Shown here one piece after another: positions 21,753-33,439 of a DNA stretch of 64,000 bases. Source of the stretch: Sipunculus nudus (taxonomy: Eukaryota; Annelida; Sipuncula; Golfingiida; Sipunculidae); contig CM049306.1 of assembly GCA_026874595.1 (NCBI GenBank), positions 46,126,019 to 46,190,018 on the forward strand, read 5' to 3'. The stretch's first letter is position 1, and the number at the start of each line of letters is the position of its first letter. A model generated the notes under the pieces. The model was not told the DNA's origin and did no database searches. It saw nothing but the letters and a program-made list of their open reading frames with translations. The translations under genes and the position numbers were made by a program.

Positions 21753-23780
21753 ATTCATATTTCGCTTACCTTTATCTTTTTTCCTAACATGTACATCTTA
21801 TCATTGCCGTAGTACAGGACGTATATGTCAGCTCCGTGTATATACGAGGTAGATGATGCACCCACCTTCGGCTATTCTTGTGCCTGACTCTCTTTTATCA
21901 GAACCTTTTATTACCCAATTCTCATATGAGTTATGGTAAAAAAGACAGCTTTTCTCTTTTTTGGTCATATAAAGGTTTTACAGGTTATTGTACGGAGTTT
22001 CCCGACTTTCATGTTTTCTTTCTGGCATTTTTACAAGAGGTCAGTATGTTTTTGGCCTTTCTGTATGTATGGGTCATAATTCCAAATGGGCGCTCGTGAT
22101 TGCTCCCTTTGTCTTTCAGTGGTAACAGTTTGTAGGAATAACCTATATCAGATGAAGTCCAATGCTTTTATTAGGACCTTTGTCAGTCCTTCATATAGCA
22201 TTGTGCATACTTCAACCATGGGATGTGCCTACTCCAGAGCGCCTTTATGGTAGCGAGCTCAGTCACAACTTTGTGGCAAGCCATATCTGGAAAACTACAG
22301 TTTGCATGATGTCATTTCTAGACATATCTTCTGTGCAACAGCATTTAATATTTCAAAAGTGAATCATGAATTAACCAAAGGGAGGATCAAACCTTTTTTA
22401 TGTATAAAATATTTTATTTAAAATTAAACAGAAGAGCAGATATTCTACTGAATATCCTGCCGTAAAGGTTTTTACAATGTTTTTTTTAAGAGTTGACTTG
22501 TAGCAAAGATTCGATTTAACATATAAACCTACGTGTTCATTTATTCTGTCCCATCTTTGTATACGAATAATTCTTCCAATATGTTAATGCAAATACTTCA
22601 TTATATATCATCAGCATGTATTTACATATGTATTTCTATTTAATAAATTTACGTTTCCGTTAGTATTGTGAATTTTTCACAGGGCAAGCTTTTCCAATAT
22701 ATAAGAATATTTAAATAATAAAAAAAAATCCTTCCTCATTTATGCGTCTAATTACTCCATAGGTTTATAAATAAATTGCCCTTCTTTGGTTGTTTGTAGG
22801 AGTCATACTTTGGTTGTCTTCTTTGTTAAGACGCATTGACCAATTACATATGCAACAGGAAAACAGAGGTTATAGAGTTCTGACGAATCAAAGTAACGGC
22901 TAGAATCGTATTACCTAATAAACTGGTCTAAGATTTTTATTTTGTTAATATCTCCTGAACACACTATCTTTAACTTCCGTGTCGCAAAATATTTTTGCAT
23001 GTTGTTCAAAATTAGAAGCAGAGAAGGGTGCAGAATATTATACAGAAACTGTATGCTCAACATGTTTAAACTGAAATTATAATGCACAGGTATCACTTTT
23101 GTGCTCCTGGGCTTGGTTTAGCGATGCCAAAGAGTCAAAATCCTAAATGGCTAAAGTGTAATCTAGTATCATGGAGGTACTGATGGTGCATGATTCTACA
23201 CGGGACAAAAATAAGCTCACATATATAGAAAATATTGGAACCGAAAATCAGCTAAAATGCGGGATAAAGTGATTGCCAGTTTGTTGAAGCATACTGCATT
23301 TTTAACAGAAATTCACTTGTTCACAATAGATTTCTTTTCCAAAAGAGTAAATGCAGTTTGTTATCGGTTTAATAGGCTGCGTCAACGCTGTACCAAAGTT
23401 GTAAAATGGCCTGACCTACATAAGACAGACAACTTGGATATCCGTTATATGTATCCGTAATAATTATTTTAGCCATATCTGCAATGTGAGACCATGACTT
23501 GTAGACTTTGAAGCAACATCATCAACATAATTTGTTGAATTGTTGATCACTGATAAAATATAACATTTAGTTCAACTTAATGATCGCATGAATTTATATT
23601 ACATGTATTATTACGTTCACTCTCAGTATCACAGCATGCGTATAATCTCAAAATAGACTTACCCTTTGTATGAAAACATTTCTTGTATGTTATATCATAA
23701 AAATCTATAATATTGTGGATATAATGCATTTTATTCCTTTTGACTAAATAGGTTTGAGATGATTTTTTTCACAGCTGAGC
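21753..23780. other. Intergenic, nothing recognised
   Basis: Several 60-75-codon frames (21,878-22,362; 22,911-23,096; 23,257-23,460) have no conserved motif, and I treat them as chance. Confidence 0.35.
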
Positions 23781-23814
23781 TTATTATTAAGTTTCCCTTA
23801 TTATTAAGTTTCCC
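23781..23814 (+). repeat. Exact 17-bp tandem duplication
   Basis: TTATTATTAAGTTTCCC occurs twice back to back. An exact match implies a recent slippage or duplication event. Confidence 0.9.
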
Positions 23815-24400
23815 TGACCTTTAAAATCCTTTTCGTCAGAATCTCTACAGAATCTTAAAACCTTAAACGTATAGGGATCCTGGTATCTTCCAAAGGTTCT
23901 CTCATGAGTTCTCCGTAATTCTATCCTTCTCGAAAGGCCATGATGATCCTCACAAGGCTCCTGTTCCGTTGACAAAGTACTGTCCATTAAAGCGTGTATA
24001 GACGTGGTATTGAAACAGTAAACATATACAGTGGACAGACACCATTACGCTTTTAAGGAACAATGAATATTATTGGCAAGTCAGGCACGTGGCCGAACAT
24101 GTATCACGGTATCGTATGTAAACACAAACACTAAGATACAGAGAAAGTGGTGTCCGAAATTCAAAGGCCTGCATAAAAACCTCTTTAAACATATTATCAA
24201 GTTTTTTCTATTGACGTAATTAGGAGGTTTTTGCTTTCATTTTCATAATTCCAGTTTACAAAATAATGATATCAGGAGAAATCTTGACGCGTGCCCGCTT
24301 TACTGAGCCATTAAGTGTTAAATGCAAGTTTTTTTTCCAATGACATTTAAATAATCAGCAAAATCCAAATACTTCTCATCCCTAGGAAAAATATTTAAAA
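23815..24400. other. Intergenic, one unassigned minus-strand frame
   Basis: A 66-codon ATG frame on the minus strand (23,787-23,987) has a charged, codon-like composition (RRIELRRTHERTFGRYQDPY) but matches no family I know. Confidence 0.25.
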
Positions 24401-24432
24401 TATTTTTATTTATTTATTTATTTATTTTATTT
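24401..24432 (+). repeat. (TTTA)n microsatellite
   Basis: About seven TTTA units with one interruption. Confidence 0.85.
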
Positions 24433-25290
24433 AAAAAATACTTGGTCGGTCTCCGAATATTTTTCCTGACATTTTAAGAAATTCTAAATTTATAATGTTT
24501 ATATGTCAAGAATGCATGGTTTGAACGATAGAGTATAAAAGGAACATCTTAATTTCGTGTAACGGACACCGCACAATAAACCCAACGAGATTTTCTAAGT
24601 TGGAGTGTACTTAATACACGATTCCTTGAGCGTCTCTCCAGACTGCTTCAGTTCTCGTCACCATGCAACGGCACGTGGATATCCCATAATTTGAGCACAT
24701 TCCGTAACGAGGCTTGTACGTGGAAGGTCAGGGTTCTCAGTTCGGCTCAAGAGATGTTTACAGAAAGGGCGTCAATTGTGGATGGACCAGTTTTTAAAAC
24801 CCCTTGTCTGATTACGGTCAAGTTGGATCGTACTAATGGTTGTCCATCACCCGGGTATCTGATAATTCCTGATAAGTTTATTTTAGAAACTTGTAGACCA
24901 CAACAAAACATAATTTGAGAACCAAAAGATACCGAACGGTTGTGTAACTGATAGAAATATGTCAATTTTACCAGTTTGCACATAGGATATCAAAATGTGC
25001 ATCAGCTCTCGAAACGATACAAAGGAACAAAAAATGTGCATCAGCTCTCGAAACGACACAAAGGAACAACATAATGTTCGTCCATTTTCCCTGATAACTA
25101 TGTATGAAGAGTCTGAAGGGACCTTGGAGCACCAGTTATTAACATTACCAAGTTGCACATGCAATCAAAGAAAAAAAACAATCCCTCTGATATAACGGTG
25201 ATTCCATGGAACAATATTTTCTTGATGTGGTCTTCGCAAAGTGAGGGCTGTTTGCATACTTTCCTAGAATTGATAATTAATTGTAAGTTT
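24433..25290. other. Intergenic, GC-richer patch, no assigned gene
   Basis: Overlapping frames on both strands at 24,691-25,195 have no recognisable domain. It holds the 39-bp duplication at 24,992. Confidence 0.3.
24992..25069 (+). repeat. 39-bp tandem duplication (two copies)
   Basis: AAAATGTGCATCAGCTCTCG and the following 19 nt repeat with one difference (GATAC/GACAC). The unit is 13 codons long, so the plus-strand frame stays open and shows MCISSRNDTKEQ twice. Confidence 0.9.
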
Positions 25291-25343
25291 ATAATATTAT
25301 AATATATATTAATATATATATTATAATATTGTAATATTATATA
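25291..25343. repeat. AT-only palindromic tract
   Basis: ATAATATTATAATATATATT is followed by its near reverse complement, so it could extrude as a cruciform. No coding role. Confidence 0.7.
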
Positions 25344-26320
25344 TTCGTTCAGGTGCCGATAGAGGATTTTAAAAGGGGAGCTGGCTCACATAGCGCCATG
25401 CAGGGGAATGGCACGGACAGGGTATCCGTGGGAAGTAGAAACTTCTTTTTAATTTTAATTTAAGCCTTAACCGCGCAATTCTGAAATGTTCAAATCGAAA
25501 ACAGGGCGCCCCCTAAATCAGCCCCTGTCCTTTTTCCCCTTCCTGTGATCTGACAGTGCTATTATCTTTTAGAGGAGGTGGCATGTTTATGTACAATTCA
25601 TTATTCATTGTGCGTTTGAAATACAACATCCAGTCACACGTGACCTGTGTCGTTCACCCCATTCAGTGGACATAGTTATGATAAGTTATTTTTTTTCTTA
25701 CTTTATATCTAATATATTTTAGGCATATGAATAATGCTGATGTTGTACATAACATTTTGAAGACTGATTCAGCCGTATAAAACAGATGCAACAAAGGAAA
25801 TAAAAATTACATTATGCTAATACAAGAGAAGATATAACAAAGGCGCGTCCCATGTAAAATGTATTTTTTTTTATCATCTAGCCACTCACTCCAGTCCTCA
25901 TGACAGAAAATCTGTGCGGCAAAAGACAGATCTGTGCGGCAAAAATTAATATATTCAGTTAACCATCAAGGGCGATTTAAGAGGGTATATGGTTCGAATA
26001 GTTAATATTGCATACATATAAAGACCCTTGTGCCATTATCTGATACAAAAGTCTGTTATCAGTCAAAAGGGATACAGTTCACTCAAGCCATACAACATTA
26101 ATGTTAAAAGAACAATAGCGTTTTCTGCCATACTTTCCAACAAATGTATATTATTTGGTCAATTTGGCCTACAATCACAAGCTGGGATAGGTTTAGTTAC
26201 CAAGACGTTTCGATGACTATTAATGTGCTATCATTGTTAGTTTGTTAATAATTTTTATTATCTGTGTATTTTTGTCTTGGTTTCCCCGAATTTCCCATTG
26301 TGTTAAGACCGATTTTTTTC
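25344..26320. other. Intergenic, nothing recognised
   Basis: Includes a short direct repeat (AGATCTGTGCGGCAAAA, with a close copy just upstream, about 25,910-25,946). No supported gene. Confidence 0.35.
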
Positions 26321-26337
26321 GGGGGGGGGGGGGGGGG
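26321..26337 (+). repeat. G17 homopolymer
   Basis: Uninterrupted run of 17 G followed by AGGGTGGAGG. The length in an assembly is unreliable. Confidence 0.8.
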
Positions 26338-26739
26338 AGGGTGGAGGTCTGCCTTAAGGTACCGCCCTCTGGCTCTTGCGTCACTGTTACCCCCTCAACA
26401 ATATTTGCCCTGTTTGACCAATCGTAAGAACGCTGTTCGCTCTCCCACCAACATCGCCCAATGGTATGTCATTATACCACGATTAATTAACTTCTCAGCA
26501 AGCTTTACAGACAATTACCTTAATTCGTGGGCCCATTAATCTAAAGGCCAGCATGATGATTTATGAGAAAAAAAATCTTAAGTCATTTCGTAAACCCACG
26601 CAAGTGTAATTTATTCTTTACCGGTAAAGGAACACCAACGGTAAAACCTAGTCCCAATCATCATGTAAATTTCAATCCAAGCCACTGGAAAAGTTCAGGT
26701 TATCCACGTTTCTTATTTACTTGTCTCAGTCCTATCATT
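26338..26739. other. Intergenic, nothing recognised
   Basis: Plus-strand frames here are open partly because of the upstream G run and have no motif. Confidence 0.3.
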
Positions 26740-27415
26740 ATCCTGTCGGGATATAATAACGCGTGCGTGCGTCCGTCCGGAATTAGCATATGGACCGATT
26801 TTAGGCTAAACCGTTTGACCAAAACCTTTCATCTTTCAAATATGGCTCACCCTCCCACAGATGAAAAACCCTTTCGATTTTGAGGTCACGGGTTCAAAGG
26901 TCAAGGCCACAGGACCCACTTTTTAAAAAAGCTTGAGGACCCATTTTAGGCCAAACCGTTTGACCAAAACCTTTCATCTTTCACATATGGCTCACCCACC
27001 CACGGATGAAACATCTTATACATTTTGAGGTCACGGGGTCAAAGATCAAGGCCAGGGGACCCACTTCTTCGAAAAGCTTGTGAACCCATTTTAAGCCAAA
27101 CCGTTTGACCAAAACCAGATCTTTCAAATACGGCCCACCAACCAACCGATGAAGAAACCTGTTGATTTTGAGTTCTCGGGGTCATAGGTTAAGGCCACGG
27201 ACCCGCCACGGACCCACTTCTTGAAAATGTTTGTGGACCCATTTTAAGCTAAACCGTTTGACCAAAACCATTCATCTTTCACATACGGCTCACCCACCTA
27301 CGGATGAAGTTCAAAGGTCCAGGTCACAGAGCTGCCCTCTTCATTTTCACACTGTGTAATACAACAAGTATAATTGTGCTCCCGTGCGAGCGGATGCTCC
27401 GCTTGCGGTGCCCTT
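26740..27415 (+). mobile_element. Hairpin-ended element with four ~145-bp units
   Basis: The head CTGTCGGGATATAATAACGC leads into GTGCGTGCGTCCGTCC. Tandem units beginning GGACC(C/G)ATTTTA start at 26,792, 26,937, 27,082 and 27,235 (periods 145, 145, 153). Each contains AAACCGTTTGACCAAAACC and most contain GAGGTCACGGG.TCAAAG.TCAAGGCCA. It ends at GCGGA-TGC-TCCGC (a hairpin) and TTGCGGTGCCCTTGTT, closely like the end of the ACGCCCGT family. The first unit carries GGTTCA-A-AGGTCA (26,891-26,903), a DR1-like word. Non-coding. Confidence 0.75.
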
Positions 27416-27469
27416 GTTCCCATTTTTTTTTTAAATAAAATTATTACTTATTCCTACTTCGTCCTATTT

Positions 27470-28500
27470 TTGTCCCCCGCTCCGCGGATGCGGGGGACAT
27501 TGTTTTGGGTTTGTCTGTCTGTCTGTCCTTCTGTCTGTCTGTCTGTCTGTCTGTCCGTCCGTCAGGTTTCGTTTCCGTGCGATAACTTTCCTAATTATTA
27601 TTATTATAATTTGGGCCAGTGATTGCTCTCATGCATATCTTGGTTGGGATTGGTTTTGGAGTGTCTGGCTTCTGACTGTCTGTTACTTTGTCTGTCTGTC
27701 TGTCAGGTTTTCGTTTCCGTGCGATTATTTTCGTAAATGTAATCCGATTTCATTCAAATTTTTGGCAGTGATTGCTCTCATGCATACGTTGGTTGGGATT
27801 GGTTTTGGAGTGTCTGGCTTCTGTCTGTCTGTCTGTCACTTTGTCTGTCTGTCAGGTTTTCACTTCCGTGCGATAACTTTCCTAAAATTATCCGATTTCA
27901 TTCAAATTTTGACTAGTCATTCCTCTTTTGCTTACCTTTGTTGGGATTGGTTTTGGAGTGTCTGGCTTCTGTCTGTCTGTCTGTTACCCTGTTTGTCAGT
28001 CCGTCAGATTTTCATTTCCGTGCGATAACTTTCCTAAATATTATCTGATTTCATTCAAATTTTAGTCAGACATTGCTCTCATGCATACCTCGGTTGGGAT
28101 TAGTTTTGGAGTGTCTGGCTTTTCTCTGTCGGTCTGTCACTTTGTCCGTCTGTCAGGTTTTCGTTTCCCTGCTATAACTTTCCTAAATATTATCCGATGT
28201 CATTCAAGTTTTGGTCAGTGATTGCTCTCATGCTTACCTTGGTTAGGATATGTTTTGAAGTGTCTGTCAGTCTGTCACTTTGTCTGTCTGTCTGTCAGGT
28301 TTTCGTTTCCGTGCGATAACTTTCCTAAATATTATCCTATTTCATTCAAATTTCGGTCAGTGATTGATCTCATGCATACCCTGGTTGGGATTTGTTTTGG
28401 AGTGTCTGGCTTCTGTCTGTCTGTCTGTCACTCTGTCTGTCCGACCTTTATCAAGCATGAAAATCAACAAGATCCCAAAGCGGGGGACATTAATTCCACG
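27470..28500 (+). mobile_element. Hairpin-headed element with six ~147-bp GTCT-rich units
   Basis: The 9-bp stem GTCCCCCGC / GCGGGGGAC (27,474-27,499) opens it, then GTCTGTCTGTCTGTCC runs. Six units carry GTTTCCGTGCGATAACTTTC or a variant. Their GCGAT positions are 27,579, 27,721, 27,870, 28,022, 28,171 (mutated to GCTAT) and 28,313, giving periods of 142-152. Each unit has its own GTCT run. The closing AAGCGGGGGACATTAATTCC repeats the head motif. The long plus-strand frames here are repeat translations. Confidence 0.8.
27511..27563 (+). repeat. (GTCT)n / GTCC microsatellite
   Basis: About a dozen GTCT/GTCC units. It is the first of six such runs, one per tandem unit of the enclosing element. 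Confidence 0.85.
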
Positions 28501-28839
28501 AATTTGCTTGTTTTATTTACCTTGCGACATGATATGTGTAGATTGCTGTCAAAGTAGGCTTTTATCTTCTATCATCGCCCACCTGCCGATTTTGAGTGTC
28601 AGACTATCTTCTTTCCTGCTAAATACTAATTTTTCATATTTTCCTATAATGATTAACAAGCTAAGGAAAATATAATTTTTTCCTGTACGAACTGAAGTAG
28701 ACATAATGGTATTGCAAACAAATCTGAGCATAATTCGGTCTGAGCATCATAAAAAAGCAAGAAAAGCAATACCTTTATGAATGTATGAGTATGAATTTAT
28801 TCATAGAAAAAATGTTTAACTCCTACATTTGTCGTACAT
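28501..28839. other. Intergenic, nothing recognised
   Basis: Short AT-rich stretch without a supported feature. Confidence 0.35.
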
Positions 28840-28936
28840 TTTCCTTCTGTTTTCTTAATTTTTCTCGATTTGTTCCGAATTTCCATTTCTACTTTTTAAT
28901 CATTTCTTTTTCATAAGGGTTTTCTTGACAGCCTGC
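28840..28936 (+). repeat. Pyrimidine-rich dispersed repeat (copy 2)
   Basis: CATTTCTACTTTTTAATCAT then TTCATAAGGGTTTTCTTGACAGCC matches the end of copy 1 at 6.2 kb (GTAAGAGTATGCTTGACAGCC). Confidence 0.5.
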
Positions 28937-29970
28937 AGGAGTGTGATAAATAATGCGTACCTTGGATGCTGAAGTCAGTTAAATTGTTTTGTGGATCTGG
29001 CAAAAAGTACGGCGAAATGACCAGAAAATACATGTATGAATATATATGTAATATTTCTTTTTTTTCTAAATGAGAAATTAGGTATGGATCGGAGCGTGTG
29101 GTGGAGAGGAGTGCATGGATATATATACTATGCAGTCGCAGATCCATAGGAGGCTTTTTTTTTTTTTTTTTTTTGCTGTGAGCAGAACTATATTATTATA
29201 CAAGCAAAGCAGATCTGACGGCAAAACTTGTAAAACTGAAAGGTGTCCTAGATTTGTTCTAAATGGGTCCATCATTTTTAACATTTTTGGAGGAGGGGGC
29301 AGTTCCAAACCCAATTCGCAGTCGGTCAGTGTTGAAATGAATGTTTGACTTACCTAGGTTTTGGCCCCTTCCCCACCCCCAACCTCATTCCAAATTGGTG
29401 TATCCACCATAGCTTTATTAGAACTTTTTATGGTTTTAGGTTCTCTCTTGTTCACAGAAACATACATTGCCCGTGCCAGCCAATTTTTTCCCGTGCATCC
29501 TCTCAAATACTACCTATTTCACGATCTCGTTTACTTCTCTAAGCCACATTAAACTCGCAAATTATATTTCACCCAAATATATTTCACACAGTTAGGCTAC
29601 GGTGAGGAAAGCAATTCGTTATAATTAGACCAACATGTACCTAAGGGGCCCTTTACAATGGACAAGCCTGATTTCCGCTGCCAGCCCACAACAACAATTA
29701 TAAGGGTATACAATGTATAGTCTGTCGCAGACACACGTGCAGACATCTATTTCCTCGTATGATGTAATAAACGGACGTTTCACGGGATCTGATCACGAGG
29801 ACTCGTCCCACATTGTCTCGACCCATTCTCATTATCCGGTATGGAGGGTTCCTTTGTCAAAGTACCTGTCTTTTGTGATTTTACACTTCATACTTGGCCT
29901 GTTATCATTATGAAAAGTGTATTCTTATAGCAAAAATCCCGTTTCAGAAAATAGGAATAAGTGTATGGAA
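28937..29970. other. Intergenic with a T20 run at 29,155-29,174
   Basis: No supported gene. The T20 run could be a retroposition tail remnant, but no element is recognisable next to it. Confidence 0.35.
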
Positions 29971-29981
29971 CACACACACAA

Positions 29982-30022
<41 letters not shown>
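29971..30022 (+). repeat. (CA)n(TA)n compound microsatellite
   Basis: CA repeats at 29,971-30,000, with one AA interruption, pass directly into TA repeats at 30,001-30,022. Confidence 0.9.
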
Positions 30023-30194
30023 ATATAACATCTTTGAATAAATAGTTATAAAACTCTTTATACCTTTAACAGAGCATGCTTTAGCTTTTCCCAAATGTTG
30101 AGCAATATATACAATAATCATTTCTTAAACGTATTCATTAAAGTCACTGAATTTTTTTCATGCGCTGACCTTCTTTTGTATTAAAACAGAAAAG

Positions 30195-30198
<4 letters not shown>

Positions 30199-30244
<46 letters not shown>

Positions 30245-30259
30245 TATATATATATATTA
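30199..30259 (+). repeat. (TA)n microsatellite
   Basis: About 30 TA units with one A insertion. Confidence 0.9.
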
Positions 30260-31174
30260 TGGAACTCTTGGTAGTATGTTCATTAACTTTATACTTTAAC
30301 TATACTGTACTCTCTTAGTATTAGAGCCAATTCTGATATAATCTTTGAAAGCCGGACCATGTTATTTCCCATAATGTTTAAAAAAATGTTGGGACTTCTT
30401 CAGTCCAGATGCCACGCCTGATTTGCAATTTGTTATCAGAATTAAATAAATGTTTACACAAACGAGCCACTGAACAAGTATCACTGGCTTAATACATAAA
30501 AAATTGACAGTAGACCAAGGTACATCGCTGATGAGATCTGACCCATATTTCTCAGAATTTCAAATTAGAGGTGTCTGTCCCGGACTTGAATACGCGCAGC
30601 TTGCCTGTCGAAAGGATGAACGGATGAGCGACATCTAAGGATTATAGGTTCGACCTTTAAGGAAATGATATGGTAACTACACCGCTGTATGTAAGACATT
30701 TTTCGGAATCTATAGAGATCCGCCATATTGCCCTTTGGTCCTCATGCCACCGCATATCAGACCGTATGTCACCGGGACGCGGGAGTCCTTACTCCGACAA
30801 GCCGACATTTCTTGTATTGGGGTCATTTTTCAGAGAGGTTTCTGAAATGGTACACTTTCTTGTAATGTCCTTTTAGGTTTCAGGATCCCTTCCACCAGAA
30901 CCTATCTGTACTTTGACTGTATCGAAGTAGATCACGTGACCCACTGAGCACTAACGTTGGTAAATTAATCCACATAGGATCTTAAGGATTAACCTGGATT
31001 TTTTATTGGATTGACATGGATTAAATCTGGTGCAGCTTAAAAAACTTGCTATAGCCATCTATAAGCCAGCCCGGGTTTTTGCCTCCGATAGAAGGGTATG
31101 CGTTAACTCATTTCATGTGCGTGTTTGTGTCCGGTGTTTATGTTTGTTCACATCATAGCTCACCCATGTTGATT
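30260..31174. other. Intergenic, nothing recognised
   Basis: A B-box-like GGTTCGACC at about 30,648 has no matching A box or stems. Frames at 30,670-30,876 carry no motif. Confidence 0.3.
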
Positions 31175-31355
31175 TTTAGTGTGGATCCGGATTCAGGAGC
31201 GTCATCAAGGAATATTCACAAATGTAGAGTCACTTATACACGAATAAACCTGGGAATATGGACCGAATAAGTTATCGCAATCACGGGTTGCGGAGCATCC
31301 CACAATAGGACCCCCCATATGGCGGAGGCTTGCATTCCTTAGAATGATTTTAGTC
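31175..31355 (-). mobile_element. Short hairpin-headed repeat, copy C (minus strand)
   Basis: Plus-strand order: GTGGATCCGG, GCGTCATCAAGGAATATTCA, AACCTGGGAATATGG, AAGTTATCGCAATCACGGG, CCCATATGGCGGAGG, CTTGCATTCCTTAGAATG. Read on the minus strand it has the usual layout of an opening hairpin and then TTGCGATAACTT, which links it to the larger tandem-core families. Confidence 0.6.
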
Positions 31356-32059
31356 TGTGTTTTGAGTCTGTACAGAGTCTCTCACCGCACTGTTGTTGAG
31401 AATGACAAACAATATATTCTGATCAACTAAACGTATAAGAGATCTGAACATCTATGTAGGCAATAGGAAATTTGTATTTTTTCTAGTTATACCATAAAAA
31501 TCATAGGTATTGTATTTATCCAATTATTGTTAATGTAGTATAATGTAATAAGACTCATGAAAAGTTATACATTTTTAATCATCATATGTAATTTTACACG
31601 CCATTTTAGAAATAAATTGATTAATCTTTTAAGGTCAGTTATATCAATAAAATTTATTTCCGTGATTAAATAGAAACTTTAGAAAACTGGTAGATATGGC
31701 CATGAGATCTTTTTTATCGTTATTATTTTATCAGGTTTGTCCATTTATTACTACATTGGTTGGATTATACGAAACCGTCCCAGGTTTTGTAGTGTCAGCC
31801 CTTTAAGACGGATGTATTCATCCGTCATGCTGGCTTACACTGGGCAAGAATACACCGGAGTCCTTGTCAATTTAATACAGATCATATTATGGGCATCATC
31901 CCCGCTCGCTATGGACAAGCGTAATCAATAGGAGAGAAGCAGTTCTGTTATCTTATGAAATGGGCCCTCTTTACTAAATGAGGCTTGAAACATCTTGTGG
32001 TGATAAAGGAGCTGGGGAGACATGGTGGGAAATAGCTTTGGCTTACTACTCCCTTTGTT
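31356..32059. other. Intergenic, nothing recognised
   Basis: A 64-codon plus frame at 31,737-31,931 has no known motif. Confidence 0.3.
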
Positions 32060-32640
32060 TTTATCTCTAGACTAGCACCAAAAAACGGACCAAACTCCTT
32101 TAGTAGAATGCCTTGACGAGCCTCTCTAGGCGTTCCGCGCTAGAAAACCCTGAATGCCAGCATTAGCAGTAATTCTGGTAAAATAAACGGACTCATCAGA
32201 CAGCCTGGCAAGACGACTTTTACCGTGCCTTTCACTGATTCTCACAGAAACGCTCCAGATTACTTAAACAAAACCCTTGTTTAATCTAAACCGGGAATCA
32301 AATATTGTGCATTTGTGTCTTTCAATACAATTTTCGCTAATCACAATACAGGCCAATCCAGGCGGTTTGCAATACTACCCCGCATAAACGAATTTAACAA
32401 TCAGTACCTTAATTCATTCTGACACAAAAATGAATCATTCCAGCAGCTTTGGTATAGACAGGTTCATTAACAGAAAATGGAACTGGAACAAACGGGCACT
32501 TCACCTGTTTTGTTCAAAGAGATTCCTCCGGATTCATGAATGGATTTAGAAACATTACTTCAATGAATCTGTGCAGCCTTTGAGGGAAATCGGTAACTTG
32601 GTTGATTAAATTGGACAATATGCGGAAAAGACCAGTGATG
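32060..32640. promoter_or_regulatory. Candidate cis-regulatory stretch
   Basis: Non-repetitive, GC-richer than its flanks and without an open frame. It is dense in words such as TTAATCTAAA, AATCACAATACAGG, CACCTGTTTTGTTCAAAG (E-box plus TCF/SOX-like) and GTTGATTAAATTGG. The character is that of a conserved enhancer, but conservation cannot be tested here. Confidence 0.25.
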
Positions 32641-33439
32641 TTCGATTTTAGTAAATAAGTTTTTTAAAACTATTTACTTTCACATCAAATTTTGGTCCAT
32701 AACATTATCTGGTACGGGTTTCTTAATTGGTTTATAATAATCATTTTCACATATAAATGAGACCAGTTTTGTTTACTGTAAAGTTAAATTCCACGATTGA
32801 TGTCAGTGTCTGGGTTAAATGACAATCCAGTAAATACTTACTGAAACAGCGCAATATGTTTTTTATGTCCTACAATTTTATTATTCTTATTTTATTATTC
32901 CTGTTTATTATTCTTATTGCCTAACCCTTTAAAAAAATGTCGGTCTTCTTTAGCACTTTTGAATGTGGAACGAAACTCTAGGATAGTAAGAAATAACCAT
33001 GATGATTTTGTACCTTTTACTGGGCTGGCGAAAAAGCCCGAATGAAATGTATAGCTTTTAAATTATTACGGAGTTGAAACCAGAATTTCCCTATCGGCTC
33101 GCATATAAGGAAATTCCGCAATGATTGGGTTGGTGCATGATTAATCTCATGATGGAAAATTTTCCCAAGGATGTATAATAAATTAATTGGAATATATCGT
33201 CATTATTGCGGTTAAGGTAAAAATTTCCGTTTCATTTATAAATACTGCGTGGATGTGGAATTATACAGTGACATACTACGTCAAGCTATTTTTGGTGCAT
33301 TTGTCTTCTGGACAATGCCAGTGGGACACATTACGGGAGAACAGCTTATGGTATCTTCCCCGTACTTTTACATGAGATGTTTTGGTGATCTCAAGTTCCC
33401 AATGAATACTTTACATTTTTATATTTATATGTCACATGT
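32641..33439. other. AT-rich intergenic, nothing recognised
   Basis: Contains a short TTATTATTC-rich tract at about 32,877-32,921. Overlapping frames at 33,187-33,461 show no motif. Confidence 0.35.

Noticed and set aside
26740-28500. Regularly spaced repeats resembling a CRISPR array
   Set aside because: The whole ~147-bp unit is repeated with drift, there are no unique spacers, and the sequence is eukaryotic.
27374-28675. Several plus frames with repeated CLSVCLSV patterns
   Set aside because: These are translations of the GTCT-rich tandem units in different frames; no conserved protein.
30600-30660. tRNA-like B box GGTTCGACC
   Set aside because: Isolated match without supporting structure.
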